A stretch of 64,000 nucleotides of DNA from Sclerurus mexicanus (taxonomy: Eukaryota > Chordata > Aves > Passeriformes > Furnariidae): the NCBI GenBank assembly GCA_013396755.1, contig VWZF01002478.1, positions 62,001-126,000 of the forward strand, read 5' to 3'. Position 1 is the stretch's first letter. Every line of letters begins with the position of its first letter. The notes beneath the pieces are model-generated. The model was not told the DNA's origin. It did no database searches and worked only from the letters and a program-made list of their open reading frames with translations. A program made the position numbers and the translations under genes. Shown one piece after another: positions 37,001 through 48,982 of this stretch.

Positions 37001-40000
37001 CTTCCTAATCTTAACAGCCACTGGTATCTTCTGACATCATCTTCTGCATTGAAATGGTTAATTCCTCTGATTTTGAGAGATCAAAATCAAAATATCTTGG
37101 CCTTGAACTCCTGCACATTTAAAATTGAAATGAGAATTGAGGGACTAATTGATTTCTTTCTTGTGGCCCTCTCACAGAAGAGTTTTCCTCTTTCAGGAAG
37201 TCAGTCACGACACGAGAAGATTCCGGTTTGCTCTCCCTTCCATGGAGCACGTCCTGGGTCTCCCTCTGGGTATGTTCCTTAGGAGGAATCCAAATGTTAA
37301 TTGCACTACAGGAGATTTTATGGGGATTTTTTTTCCCCCGCCCCGAGTGTTTTGAACTGCTGAATTTGGAATAGTGCCCCTGTGGCTCCAGCTGGTATTT
37401 AGGGCTTTGCAAGATGATCCTCACGCTGTGCTGTGAGCCCTGCAGGGTCTGAAATCTGCTGTCCTTCCACAAAGTGTCCACCCAGCTTGTTCCCCTGCAG
37501 GGAACAGGATTCAAACACCGCTCTTGACTTGCATGTTCTGTTATTCCTGTGCTGCTTCATCCCTTCCCGTGCCCTGGGGCACCACTCTCAGCTGCTTCTC
37601 CTCTAACACGCGTGGTTCACGCACTCCTGAATTTGCAGGAACTTCTTACTCACCGTGGGGCAGCTGCTTCCATAGGCCTGCCCTTCCACAGCTTCTTAGT
37701 GCCATTGTTCCCTTTATACTGCTGGTGTAAAGAGCATTTAATTGTGACTTGTGTTTAATGGTGGCTTCTGCTTTAACAAGCTGTTGCAATGATCTCTGTG
37801 GTTGCTGTCAGCACCTTTCCAAGCATCACAAGCCCATGGGGCTGAAGTTCCCTCCTGTCTGGGGTGTTGTTAATCTCTTGATCCCGTTAAGCAGCCGGGG
37901 AGGCAAAGCTGGTTTCCCTCCCTTGCCCTTAAGGAGCCTTGAGGAGTGGTTTGCTGGGAGAGACTTGGGAAGCAGAGGGAGCTGAAAGCTGGGGAGGGTG
38001 GGAAAGCAGCTTCTGAAGCCGATGCAGTTTGGCCATTGTGATCATTTGCAAACCAGCTCCTGGTAAAATCCCCTCTTTGTGTTCCCATATCAGGCAGGGG
38101 AGATGGTTTGTTCTGTTGACTTAGTCACGATAAAATAACACAAATCCCTCCCCCCCCCTTCCCCTCAGTTATTCTTCACTTGGGTCTCTTCAGAACGTTG
38201 GAATTTTCTAGGAAAACCCTTATAGGAGTTAATTCTATTTGTTTTTTTCAGAGAAAAGCTACGATTTGTAGAGAGCTCGGAGAACGTGTGGCAGGTGGGG
38301 ATGTGCTCACCACGTTCCCACGTTAAGCTGGAGGAGTAGCAGGGCTAGAAAAGGGGCTTTGTGTCTGGGCAGCCTTGGAAAGGCAGCTCAGGGACCTCCT
38401 GCAAGGCTTTGAGGCTGCGTTTGCAGTCCGTGCCAGCTCGGTACATCCCCAGAGAGGAAAAGCTTTTGAAGGAAAACGCCTTCTTTATTTTGCTATTTCC
38501 CTGCATGCAGGACAGCACATCTACCTGTCTGCACGGGTCGACGGAGCTCTGGTTGTCAGGCCTTACACTCCGGTCTCCAGTGACGATGACAAGGGCTTCG
38601 TGGACCTGGTTGTCAAGGTGAGAACCTCGTGCTGTGGTACCGACGAGCCACGTGGCATTTTGGGAGCGTGTCCCCCGAGGTGCTGCATCATCTCCTGCTC
38701 CTGCACGCTGCCCTCTGCTCCAAAAGCTCTGTGGACCTGCGGGTGTTCATACACTTTCTAATCCTTCTGACAAAGAGGAATTCACCTTGCCTGAATGGTC
38801 AGCTGCTTCTGAAGCCAGTGTGATATGGTCGTGGCTGATCCAGGCAGTGCGACCGATTTAATTGGTAAAAATGTGATTTTAAGTCTTGGGATAATGTCCT
38901 TCGGTTTTGTCTCCTGGTAGCTGGACTGCCCAGCGAGGCTGCCTGTCATTTAAAGCTGTCAGACATTTAAAATATGAATACCTGCACTGGACTTCCTCTT
39001 AGAATTGTAGTTTTTGAAATTAAGTGGTTTGGGTTTTTTCTTTATTTTTTTTCCTACCCCCCTTTTGAGCCTGGGTGTAAATCATGTTGGTTATTACCCG
39101 TATTTTGTGTGTTACAGAAATACAACGGAGAAATTGCCAGTCTGTGTCCAAAAACTGTGGCAAGAGTGGCATTTTAATCCTTTTTTTTTGTCGGTCAGAT
39201 CTGCACTGATAATACAGTCCTTACAGGGTGATTGTGTTCTCTGCATGAGAACCTAAATATTTGGAGGGCAAATGCTCCTCTTCGAGCTGTGAAATGAATT
39301 CTTTTGTTGTTTTTTTCCACAGATCTACTTCAGAGGTGTCCACCCAAAGTTTCCTGATGGGGGGAAGATGTCTCAATACTTGGACAGCCTGAAAATAGGG
39401 GATACTATTGACTTCAGAGGACCAAGCGGCCTACTTGTCTACAAAGGAAAAGGCAAGGCTGGGTTGAAAGAAATAACTTATTCAGAGGAAACCTTACAGG
39501 AAAAATGACTTATTGCTGTAGAAGTTATTAATGCTGTGCTCAAACAAGGGAATTTTCTCCCTGCTCTTGTGGCCATGGCTTACACACTGATAAAAACACT
39601 TGGCATTTGCACTGTCCAGTGCTCATTTCCCAAGTGAAGATGAACTTTAGGAGCAGGCAGGATTTTTATGTCAATATAATTATATCTCACTTTGGCAGAG
39701 TGCAGCCACCAATGTGTCACAAAAACCTTCTGGCACCTTTGTGAGCTCCCAACACATGGTTTTCCAGAGCTTTGTGTGCAGCATTCATGTTATCCTGGAT
39801 GAAGAGAGGTGTGAATACAACAAATACAACGTTTGGGGGAGTTTCAAACTCTCTGTCAGATTTGGCTGAAACTGGCAAATCAGCTCAAAAAAGAGAAAAA
39901 TACCCAAAATAATACACCCTACATGTTTCAGGTTGCCCCTTAAATTAACCTGCACAGGGTAAATAAACTCTCTGAGCAGATTAATTGCTTTGTGTAGAAC

Positions 40001-43000
40001 TGTTTCCAGAATCTGGGCTCCTGAATATCACTGGGGGCTTGGGATGTGAACAGATAGAAATACAGGGAGTGATGTCTTGGTGTTAGGAGTGAATGTTAAC
40101 CCACGGCAGTGTCTGATGTGTCTTACGGTCTCTCCTCCTCTTCCAGGATTTTTAATTCATGGCATTTTCACCTTTTCTGTTTCCTGGGAGGGGAAGGTGA
40201 AAGGGCCGAACCAAAGTCGGGTGGCTGGGCGTGTTGGAACGGGACAACAGGTGGTGTTTCCTGCTTTCCTCAGTGTTTTCCATCTCTTTCTCTCTTCAGG
40301 CAAGTTCGATATTCGGCCAGAAAAGAAAGCTGACCCGGTCACTAAGACGGTGAAATACGTGGGGATGATTGCAGGTGGGACTGGTATGTACAGACAGGGA
40401 TTCCTCCCTGCTTTGTGACACCTGGCACTTGTTCACACTGTCACTTCTCCCTTCCTTTCCTTCCCACTCACACCACTGACCTGCCTCTCTGTCCCAGGGA
40501 TAACCCCGATGCTGCAGATCATTCGAGCAATCATAAAAGACAAGGATGACCCCACTGTTTGTCAGCTGCTCTTTGCCAATCAGGTAATTCTGCCCTTTTG
40601 GGGGTTTTTTGGCTATAAAGTTTTACTTAACCAGCAGAACTCCACTCAGCAAATGAAATCCTTTCTGAGGAGGCCTGGTACAGAAATACAAACCCCGAGG
40701 GGAGAAGTGAACTGAAATGTTGAAAGCTTGCCATATAAAATCCCCAAACAACTGGGATTTTAGCGTTACTACAGAAATGCTGCTTTCCCCCCAGCTAGTG
40801 CGTGTTTTCCTGTGACTCATTGCTCTGCTTCTAATCCAGTTTATGAGTGTTTTAAAACTCTGCATTCCTTTGGGCGAGTTGTTAATGTTTTGGGCAGCCT
40901 TTCAGACCTGTCTTTCTCACGGGGAATGTGAGAGGGGTGGACATTTTGTCTCCTTCAGCAGTTGTGACTCCCCAGCTTTGCCAGCAGGGTTTGTATGGGG
41001 GTGGGCTTTCTGTTTGAGGACACCTTTGGTGTCTTTTAATACCTCCATCTTTAAGTATATCCATCTAAGGAGTATTTGTTTCTGGATTATGAGTCATTGT
41101 TTGTGGTGACCTTCACTTCATGCCTGTTTTTTAGCTCCTTTAGGCTCTTTTCTGTTATTCCTCTCTCCTCTCGTATTCAGTGTGTCCTCATTTCGTTTGT
41201 ACCATATCTAAGTCTACAGACAGATGGAGAGGGACTATTTCCAAGGGCCTGGAGTGACAGGGCAAGGGGAATGGCTTCACACTGACAGAGAGCAGGGTTA
41301 GATTGGATATTGGGAAGAAATCCTTCCCTGTGAGGGTGGGCAGGCCCTGGCACAGGTTGGGCAGAGAAGCTGTGGCTGCCCCATCCCTGGGAGTGTCCAA
41401 GGCCAGGTTGGATGGGGCTCTGAGTGACCTGGGCTGGTGGAAGGTGTCCCTGCCCATGGCAGGGGGTTGGAACTGGCTTGTCTTTAAGGTCCCTTCCAAC
41501 CCAGGCCATTCTGTGCCACTGTGATATCTGAGTTACAACCTGGGATTTTCCTGCCCAGGAGCTATGATCCGAGTGCCAAGATTCCCTTTTCTCAGGAGCC
41601 CTGCCAATGTTCTTTGCTGCTGGCTGGAGCAGCTGGTCTCTGCCAAGCCTCAGGAGCTGGCATAAAGTGCAGTGGTATCAGGGCAGGAGGGCCAGGATTT
41701 GCTGTGAGTAATTCAGGAGGACTAACACAGGGCTGAAGCTGCTTTAGCAGCTCAGAAAACCCACTGGTGCTTGCAGGGAGGGCTCAGGGAGCAGCTCCCT
41801 GTGTGCTAGCAACAGCCTGGGTAAACATCAGCCCATGGCTTTACAGTCCTTGCACCCAGCAATTGCACAAACAGAGGGCAGCTTTTAAAAGTATTTAAAT
41901 ATTGAAGATACTTAAAACTGTGCGCGTGGGCTCTTGCTGTGCTGGTTGGCACTCTTTGAATTGGCCAGACCCAGTAGCAGCTTTTCTGGATCTGCAGTTG
42001 TGGGTGCTCCAGGAATAGACACCTTCTTGGGATAGCACATTCCTCTGTCCCCCTGCCCAGTTCCAGACATAGCAGTGACCTCAGTGCCAGATTACTCAGG
42101 CTGCAGGGGATGGCACCACTTTTAGTCTCTACCCTTTCCCTTCCTGCCCAGACTGCAGCTGTTCTTACAGAAATAAGGCTTTTCGTCTGCCCTTCACTGA
42201 TGCGGCATCAGGGAGGAGCAGAACTCGGTATTTTGGGCAACATTTGTGGTTCCATCCACAACTAATGTTCCCTTCTTTGTTCCACGCCCAGCAGGCTCCA
42301 TATGGCAGTGCTGATGGCACTTGAAGTGGCAAAGGTGAAAGGCAGAGATTTCTGTGCATTCATGAGTAGTTTTTTGATGGAAGTTGGTTTTGTAATAGTG
42401 CTAAAAAGGGGCTTTACTCTTCTGATGCTGCCACCGATTCCCTGATCAAGTGGCAGTTCAGTGCTTTGATACAGGCTCTGCTTTGTTTTATTTTTAGAGG
42501 GAAGGCATGGCATGGTCAGGATTTGGGAAAGTTCTTCTGAACCTTTTTATTAGCTCTGCCCCAGCATGGGCATGGAAATAACTCATGTTTGCTCTCTTCA
42601 TCCTGTAAAACAGGGCTGAATAATCTGCTCCATCTCTCAGGGCTGTCGAGTAGCTGCTGCTCTGTGGTCATGTGAGGGCTGCACCCAAGTGCAGAGTGTA
42701 ACCATTGTTTTCCTCATCCTGCAGACCGAGAAAGATATCCTGCTTCGCTCCGAGCTGGAGGAGATCCAGGCTCAGCATCCCAGTCGCTTTAAGTGTTGGT
42801 ACACGCTGGACAAAGCACCTGAAGGTAAGAGCTAAAATGCCACTTCATGGGAAGCTTCTGAGCATTAATGTTCTCCAGGAGATGTGCTGTGCCGTGCCAC
42901 GGGTGTATTCCTTGCTGACTGGGTGGCTGAGTGCATCCAGCAGCTCCGTTCCCCCCACAGGGATGCACTGAGGGGGAGTCAGCCAGCATTTCCAAAGCTC

Positions 43001-43961
43001 ACCTCAGGTGAATGGAGCGCATATCCCTCCCTGTGCATGCATCCCTGTCAGAGTATGGTGGTTCTGGGCAGCACATCCTCCTCCTAGACAGTGGAATCAC
43101 CTCTGGATTAGCAGTGTTTCTCAGGGGAAATACTGTTCCAGCTTGGTGCAGGACCAGTTTTAGGGGTGACGTGGTACAGTTGGCTGGTCTAGGTGAGAGG
43201 ATGAGCTGTGCAAGCTTGAGGAAGGAAAGGCTAAATAGTGTCATTCCTGTTGTGTTCCTTTCTTCCCATTCTTCGTCACGCCCACCCACATCAGGATAGA
43301 TTCATACTCCTATTCAGTGGGAGTTTGGGGCAGACAAGGAAAAGCCTCCCTGTGACCAAGAGTAGGGTGAGGAGAAGGGTCGTGCCGTCCCCACAGTGTT
43401 AGTGTCCTGTCACCTTCTGCAATTAGTGTCCTCCTGGAATTTCTGATCACTGTTGCTTTATTTTTTTTGTTACTGATCTTAGCAGTTAAAAGTTCCTCCT
43501 TAGACCCCTCAAGACTGTTCTGCACTTTCACTGTCATACGTGAAACCAGACCAAAACCAGGAGAAAAAAATGTCAGTCTTATTGAGCCCGGAGATTTGGG
43601 GCGGCAGCTTTTTGCATCCAGGGCTGGGAGTCTGAGGGTTAAACCCGAATTCCAGTCTCACTGATCATCATTGTGAGTGTTCCAGCCGGGATCAACTTCA
43701 TCAGCTGGATTGCTCCTTTCCAAAGTGACCTGTATCTTTTTCCTCCTTTTTCCCTTGTTCCCCTTTCCCCACTTTGATGCTTTACCAGGCTGGGAGTACA
43801 GCGAAGGATTTGTGAACCAGGAGATGATCAGAGACCACCTGCCCCCCCCCCAAAACGATGTTCTGATCCTCATGTGTGGACCTCCTCCAATGATCCAGTA
43901 CGCCTGCATTCCCAACCTGGACAAGCTGGGCTACGCCAAGGACATGAGGTTCTCCTTCTAA
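34052..43961 (+). CDS. CYB5R3: NADH-cytochrome b5 reductase 3 (exons 2-9)
   Basis: The enzyme moves electrons from NADH via FAD to cytochrome b5 on the ER and outer mitochondrial membrane, serving lipid desaturation and methaemoglobin reduction. Exons: 34052-34183, 37197-37269, 38511-38617, 39323-39452, 40300-40383, 40498-40583, 42725-42824, 43789-43961 (with stop). They join in frame to 294 residues. Adding the seven residues of the usual first exon gives 301, the human length. Exon 2 carries the hydrophobic membrane anchor (VVTYPIWLIYTTIM). FAD-binding RPYTPVSSDDD, GGKMSQYL and the NADH-site GMIAGGTGITPM and CGPPPMIQYA motifs are intact; the protein ends in phenylalanine, as in human. The exon ending at 39452 is followed by GC, not GT, giving a GC-AG intron. 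No first exon was found upstream. Confidence 0.96.
35170..35642 (+). mobile_element. CR1 LINE 3' fragment with intact 3' end
   Basis: Sense CR1 of about 470 bases, from 'gttggagcgagtcgaggg' to the typical terminus 'attctgtgattctatgaatg'. It lies in CYB5R3 intron 2 and is one of the best preserved copies in the window. Confidence 0.95.
41216..41525 (+). mobile_element. CR1 LINE 3' fragment
   Basis: Sense CR1 from 'tacagacagatggagaggg' to 'ggccattctgtgccactgtg', 5'-truncated, in the CYB5R3 intron between the exons at 40.5 and 42.7 kb. Confidence 0.94.
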
Positions 43962-45800
43962 AGACAACTGATAATTCAAGGATCTTGTGTGGAAGGGAAG
44001 GAAAAAAACCCAAACCATTTAACAGGGAACAGGACAAGGTTACAGAGGGGGCTGATGCACAGTGCTGGAAGCTACATTTACATTAAAAATGCTTTGTATT
44101 TTCTGACTCTCTGGCAAGTAGGACACACAAGCTCAGCTGTCCTAGAGCTGTGCCTGGCCAGGTAGTGGTGCCTAGTGCTGTGTGCCGTGTGCTCTATCTC
44201 CAGGGAGGGCAGTGCAGCTGCTTAGGGCAGCACACACTCATCTATGCTTTTTCTTAGCTCTGCAGTCAGGCAGCAGTGAGATCCTACTTCCTAACACTGT
44301 GCACACCCAGGGTTTATTTGGGATGAACCATGAAAGGAATAGAATGTGTGGGATTGTGCATCTTGCTTATGCCAAATTGTAATCCTTGAGGAGCTTGTAC
44401 AGCAGGAGTGTTTGCCTTGTATCCATAATCTTTGCAGCATCAGTTTAAAGCTGAAGGATGCCAACGAACCATGAACGACTGAGGCTGTTCAAGCTGCCTT
44501 GGTAATGCAGACAGAGAGGTGGGCAGTGACACAAAATGGGTTTCCTTTGTGTTTTGGAACAGCCTCTCTGAAATGCAAACACTTTTTCCCAGTTCTCATC
44601 CCCAGGCAATGAAAGAAACTACAGAAGGCAGGTGGCTTCGGGCACTGTTCCACAAATCCCTGGAATTTGTTTGCTTCTAAGCGTGTGGAATATTGAAAAA
44701 ACTACTAACTTCATGTATTTACTTTTAAACAGCTGGTGATGCCAGAAGGGTACAAAAAGCAGTTGTTCTGCATGTCCTGTGCAGTGAAGAAAGTGCTGGC
44801 TGAAAACTGGATGGGATTTTTTTTGTTGTTGTTGTTTAATTGTTTCCCAGAGCTGGATTTGGAGCAAAGGGAGCTCAGCTTTCCTTGCCAGGGTGGGTTT
44901 TGGCAGGTAGCCCAGCTTTGGGTGTGGGTTGCATCCCGTCGCCTGCGTGTCTTGCTCAGGCAAAGGGTACACAGGAACAGCCTTAAGTCACCAAACTGAC
45001 AGCAAAGTCAAATGTCTCACTGAATCTAAAACTGTTTCTTGGGAGCTGTTTGCTAGAGCTCCAGTTTTTATTTTTTAATACACCTTTTTTACGGGAAAAA
45101 AAGAAAAAAAAAAGGAAAATTTAAGGCATCTTGCATGCTGGACCTTCTGCTCCTTGAACAGCAGAGATGCTGCTGAGGTTAGAGCTGTCCTGCAGGCAGC
45201 GTAGGAAACTAAAAATCTTGTTTCTGGTGGTGACATCAGAGTGACTAAAAGGAGCTTTAGCCATGTCTGAAGTATTGTGGGTGCTAAGGTAGCTACAAGT
45301 GTCCATTTTTAAAGATTCAGTAGGAACCCGAGGTTACAGCTTACTGCGTTTTCCTTTGTGCCTGTACAGCAGAGGGGTACTGTGTATTTAAAAGGTTCAT
45401 TTTTTAGCAAGAGTAAAAAGGAGAAGATACAGTTAATTTAAGGAACCTCAACTAGATAATGCTGTTATTAATTTCCTTAATTTGATGTTTGCCTCAAGTC
45501 TTCAATTTTTGAAGTGTGCTTCTGAAACTTGTTCTTCAGTACTACGTTCCAAAGTTCAAATACTAAAGTTTTCAGTTTCAGCCCCTTTTATGGAAGGCAA
45601 GAAGCAGAAATATGAGAGAAGTGATCTGGCTGCTGGTTTGTCTCAGTGTGAGATACACAAAATGGTTTCTCATTAACAGAACCAAACCAGAACCCTCCAG
45701 CTGATGACGCATCAACTATTTTGTATTACTTACTCTGTTCCTTCAATTACTGGCTTTTTCCATGTCTGTGTAAGAAATAAAGTATCTTGCAGGTGAATCA
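43962..45800 (+). other. CYB5R3: CYB5R3 3' untranslated region (probable)
   Basis: No further exon follows the stop at 43959-43961. The first well-placed polyadenylation signal with GT-rich downstream sequence is AATAAA at 45776. The stretch contains A and T runs and no conserved frame. Confidence 0.6.
45776..45781 (+). promoter_or_regulatory. Polyadenylation signal, likely CYB5R3
   Basis: AATAAAG is followed about 20 bases on by GTGAATCACCTGTGTGTGAG, a GT-rich element of the kind found after cleavage sites. It lies about 1.8 kb after the CYB5R3 stop. Confidence 0.6.
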
Positions 45801-48247
45801 CCTGTGTGTGAGCACATCAACTTCAACCTTGTAAGAGGCAAACTGTAAAACACTATAAAATGAAGGTTCAAAAGAGAAGCAAACAAGAATGTTAGATTTG
45901 TTTACTCAAGTGCTTCTTCTCTTAGTCTGAGTTTGGTGGAAAACTGCTGTATTTGGATACCAAGTCACGGAGTGAACTGCCTCCCTTTTTCTCCCTGTCA
46001 CTCCACCCTCCTCTTCTTACCTTTATTTTGTACATCTTCCTTGTCAACATGAGGCTCTTGTAATAAATAAAAAGAGGGATTTTATATAACCTAATGAACC
46101 AAAACTGTGTCACAGTCCCTGTTGCTTGAGGGTCCTGGACTAAAGCACTTAAACAAGTCAGGGATAAAAGTTGGGTTTGCATATTTATTTTTCTTCTCCC
46201 TTTGGGGGGGAAATCATGAGAATTCAGAAAATATGAGTATTCCTTCAGGTTTCTGACAGGGGTTGCAGCAAATTCCTGCAAGTGTGTTTAACTTCTGCCC
46301 TGTGGCTTGTGGTGGAGGCTGTGAAGCTGAGCCAGCCATAGAAACAAAAGTCCTTGCAGCAGTGGAAGGGAAGTGGGAGGTCTTAGCATGCTTCTTAAAT
46401 TCAGATTTCTTTTAAAAGGGAGGGGTGAGATGTTAGGAAAACCCCACCTGGCTAAGCCAAGCTCTTCTGCTCTCTGTGCTAAGCTCTCAACTGCAGTCTA
46501 AGCTACACAAACTATACATTGGCAAACTATGTCTAAAGGGGGGAGAAAAACCCCAAAACCCCATTTTGATTTCCCTTCCCTGTCCAGCACTTCAAAAGCA
46601 TGCAAAACCTCCAAAAGCCCAACCAGTTTTCAGAGACCCACAGTTCCTCCAGAACTGAATAGCTGAATTTAACACAAAATTAAAGCTTTTCTGCAGGGTT
46701 GGTTTTTTTCCCCAAACCAGTCAATCCTGCTGCAGTACTGATTGTGCTAGTAGTTTAAACAGGAAAAAAACCCCACCAACCCTGCTGAATGGGCATAGGG
46801 CTCTCCCTGCACGTCCCTATAGCAAACTCTAGAGTCATATAGTCCCTATATGCAGGCCCTCTGTGTGACACACCAGAACTGTCCCCTCTGTCCCACCAAA
46901 CCCAGCTACACACAGGAAATACAATGACACCAGCTCTTTAAAAACAACTGTATCTCACTGAGATTTTTTTCCTTCTCCAGACCCAGCTACGTTCGTGACT
47001 CATCAAAAATTCCACAGTCCTCTGTTTTCATTTCAGTTCCCCTTCCAGCTCCCTGCCTGTGCCATGGAATGCTGCAAACACTTGTGGCACTGATGCCTCA
47101 GCCTCTTCAGGGCTCTTTTTTTAATGGCTGTGCAATAACAGCCTCTGTTTCTCAGCCCTTGCAGCTGCCCCCACCTTAAAACTCAAACAGGAAATAGTAA
47201 AAGATGAATGAGCTTCCGAAATTATTTTTATGCTGTTAAATAAAACTACCAAAGTTATATGGAAACTGCAGGCAGAGGAGTTTGGCACTGACCAAACTGT
47301 TCAGGCAGTCATGAACAAAGTTGAGTTTACCAGTTTGAAAATGGATCAGGTCCTTCTTCACTGGCTGACAGGGGCTGAAAGAATGTAATAACAACTGTAT
47401 AATCCAAGAGTCTCAGTCCACTAAAAGCTGAAGGAAATGGAATAAATCAAGTCCATAAATGCAATCAGCTCCTAAGCCTCTGCAAACAAATTCCTAGTGA
47501 AATACTCTTGCCTCCTCCAGGTTTTTGCTCTCTGCCATGAGTGGGCAGGAGCTGCCTCTGAAAAGCAAAAAATCCCACCCACACCAGGCCTGGGGTTTGT
47601 CCCCATTGCTCGTTTTCCCCCAAGTTTTCTTTAAGACCTGCCCCTGCTTTTGCCACACCTTGCCCTGGCACAGCCACTTCGCAGCTGAGCCCAGACCTGC
47701 CTGTTGGTCACAGCTCCAAGGCCCTTCAATTAGAGCTTGGCACCAATCAGAGGGACAGGCAATTCATTCTCACAGAGCCCATTTCTAGTGCTGGAAAGGG
47801 CTTTTCCTCTCAGCTGGGAGCCAGCTCACTCCTCCTACCCTCGTATTGTCCTTCCCACTCACTGCAGCCCTTTTAAGCAGCGTTTTTTTTTTCTTACAGA
47901 CTCACCCTCCTAGAACAGAAAAAAAAATCCACCACACAGCAAACAAAGGCAGTGAGTCAAATCTACCGGGACCTCCCCAAGGGTCTGGCTGACAAACCCT
48001 TCCACCAGCCCCGGCCAAGCCTTGGTGTCTGGCGAACAGAATGTTCTGGAGAAACGACGTGCCTTCTCCAAACACATTTCTTTTCTGGCAGGTCCATCCC
48101 CTTGTTTGAAAAGCTGGAGGGGCTGGCTCAGCCTGGCTTCTGCAGGAGCTCAGGGAACGCGATGGGTCCAGGGCAAGGTGGGAAAGGAGGACGTGGAGGG
48201 AATGGCGTGTGAGGAGAAAAGAGGGAGGCAGAGCTGAGCCCAGCTGG
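45801..48247. other. Tail-to-tail intergenic region between CYB5R3 and REP15
   Basis: No gene seen. The REP15 3'UTR, read leftwards, should fall here. Candidate minus-strand AATAAA signals occur near 46024 and 46183, but none is clearly placed. Confidence 0.45.
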
Positions 48248-48982
48248 TCACACAAAGCTTATGTAGACATTGCCCACCTCCTTGAGGCCTTTTTTGGTGC
48301 CCAGGCAATTTTCCAGCATGTCCTTGGTGGGCAGGGAGCTCTGGGTGCTGGTGATAAATTGCCGCAGGGCGTTTCTGCCCGACTGGCGGCATTTCCTCTC
48401 CTCCTTGGCGATGCTGTCCAGCAGGACTCCTCGGATGTCCTTGGGCTTCCCCGGCACGCCGAACAGCACCAGCAAGCCCAGGCAGTCCCGTCCCACCAGG
48501 CGGCAGAACTCTGCCAGCTTCCCCAACCTGCTCGTGTTTTGGAAGCACTCGGCGGCCAGCGCGGCTTCCCGGCAGCAATCCTCCTCCTCCTCCTCCTCCT
48601 CATCCGTGGGGCCACCTTCTCCACGGAAAAGCTCAGCCAGCTGCAAAGCCTGCACGGCAATCTGCAGCTTGATCTGCTTGTCGGCTCCAGACAGAGTCCA
48701 GAGCCAGTCCACCCCGAAGAGGCAGGACTGCTGCCTGGTCATCTTGCTGGTCACGACGCGCTCCTCCGCTCCCTTCTCCACGCAGAAGCCGATGAAGTTG
48801 ACCAAGAAGATCTCGCTCAGCGTGTTTGTGGCCGGCTGGAATTTGCTCTGAGGATCCACAAACCCCAGGTAGTCCTTCAGCCTCTGGGAGGCGTGGAGCA
48901 CGCCCTGGCTGAAGACTTCACAGATGAGGAGAGTTTCAGCCTTGTTCTCCCGGTTGTCCTCCTGGGAGACCTTCTGGCCCAT
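48248..48982 (-). CDS. REP15: Rab15 effector protein
   Basis: REP15 binds GTP-bound Rab15 and acts in receptor recycling from the endocytic recycling compartment. The single-exon frame of 244 residues is close to the human 236. Start is chosen at 48982 because the product then opens MGQKVSQ, matching the family's N-terminal myristoylation-type start; the frame stays open further upstream by chance. Recognisable family blocks are LKDYLGFVDPQSKF, PATNTLSEIFLVNFIGFC, DKQIKLQIAVQALQLAE, GRDCLGLLVLFGVPGKPKD and the C-terminal GLKEVGNVYISFV. A run of eight acidic residues (DEEEEEEE, coded near 48580-48603) sits in the variable loop. Its neighbour PPFIBP1 is on the same strand, as in human. Confidence 0.95.
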   Translation of the reverse strand: MGQKVSQEDNRENKAETLLICEVFSQGVLHASQRLKDYLGFVDPQSKFQPATNTLSEIFLVNFIGFCVEKGAEERVVTSKMTRQQSCLFGVDWLWTLSGADKQIKLQIAVQALQLAELFRGEGGPTDEEEEEEEDCCREAALAAECFQNTSRLGKLAEFCRLVGRDCLGLLVLFGVPGKPKDIRGVLLDSIAKEERKCRQSGRNALRQFITSTQSSLPTKDMLENCLGTKKGLKEVGNVYISFV

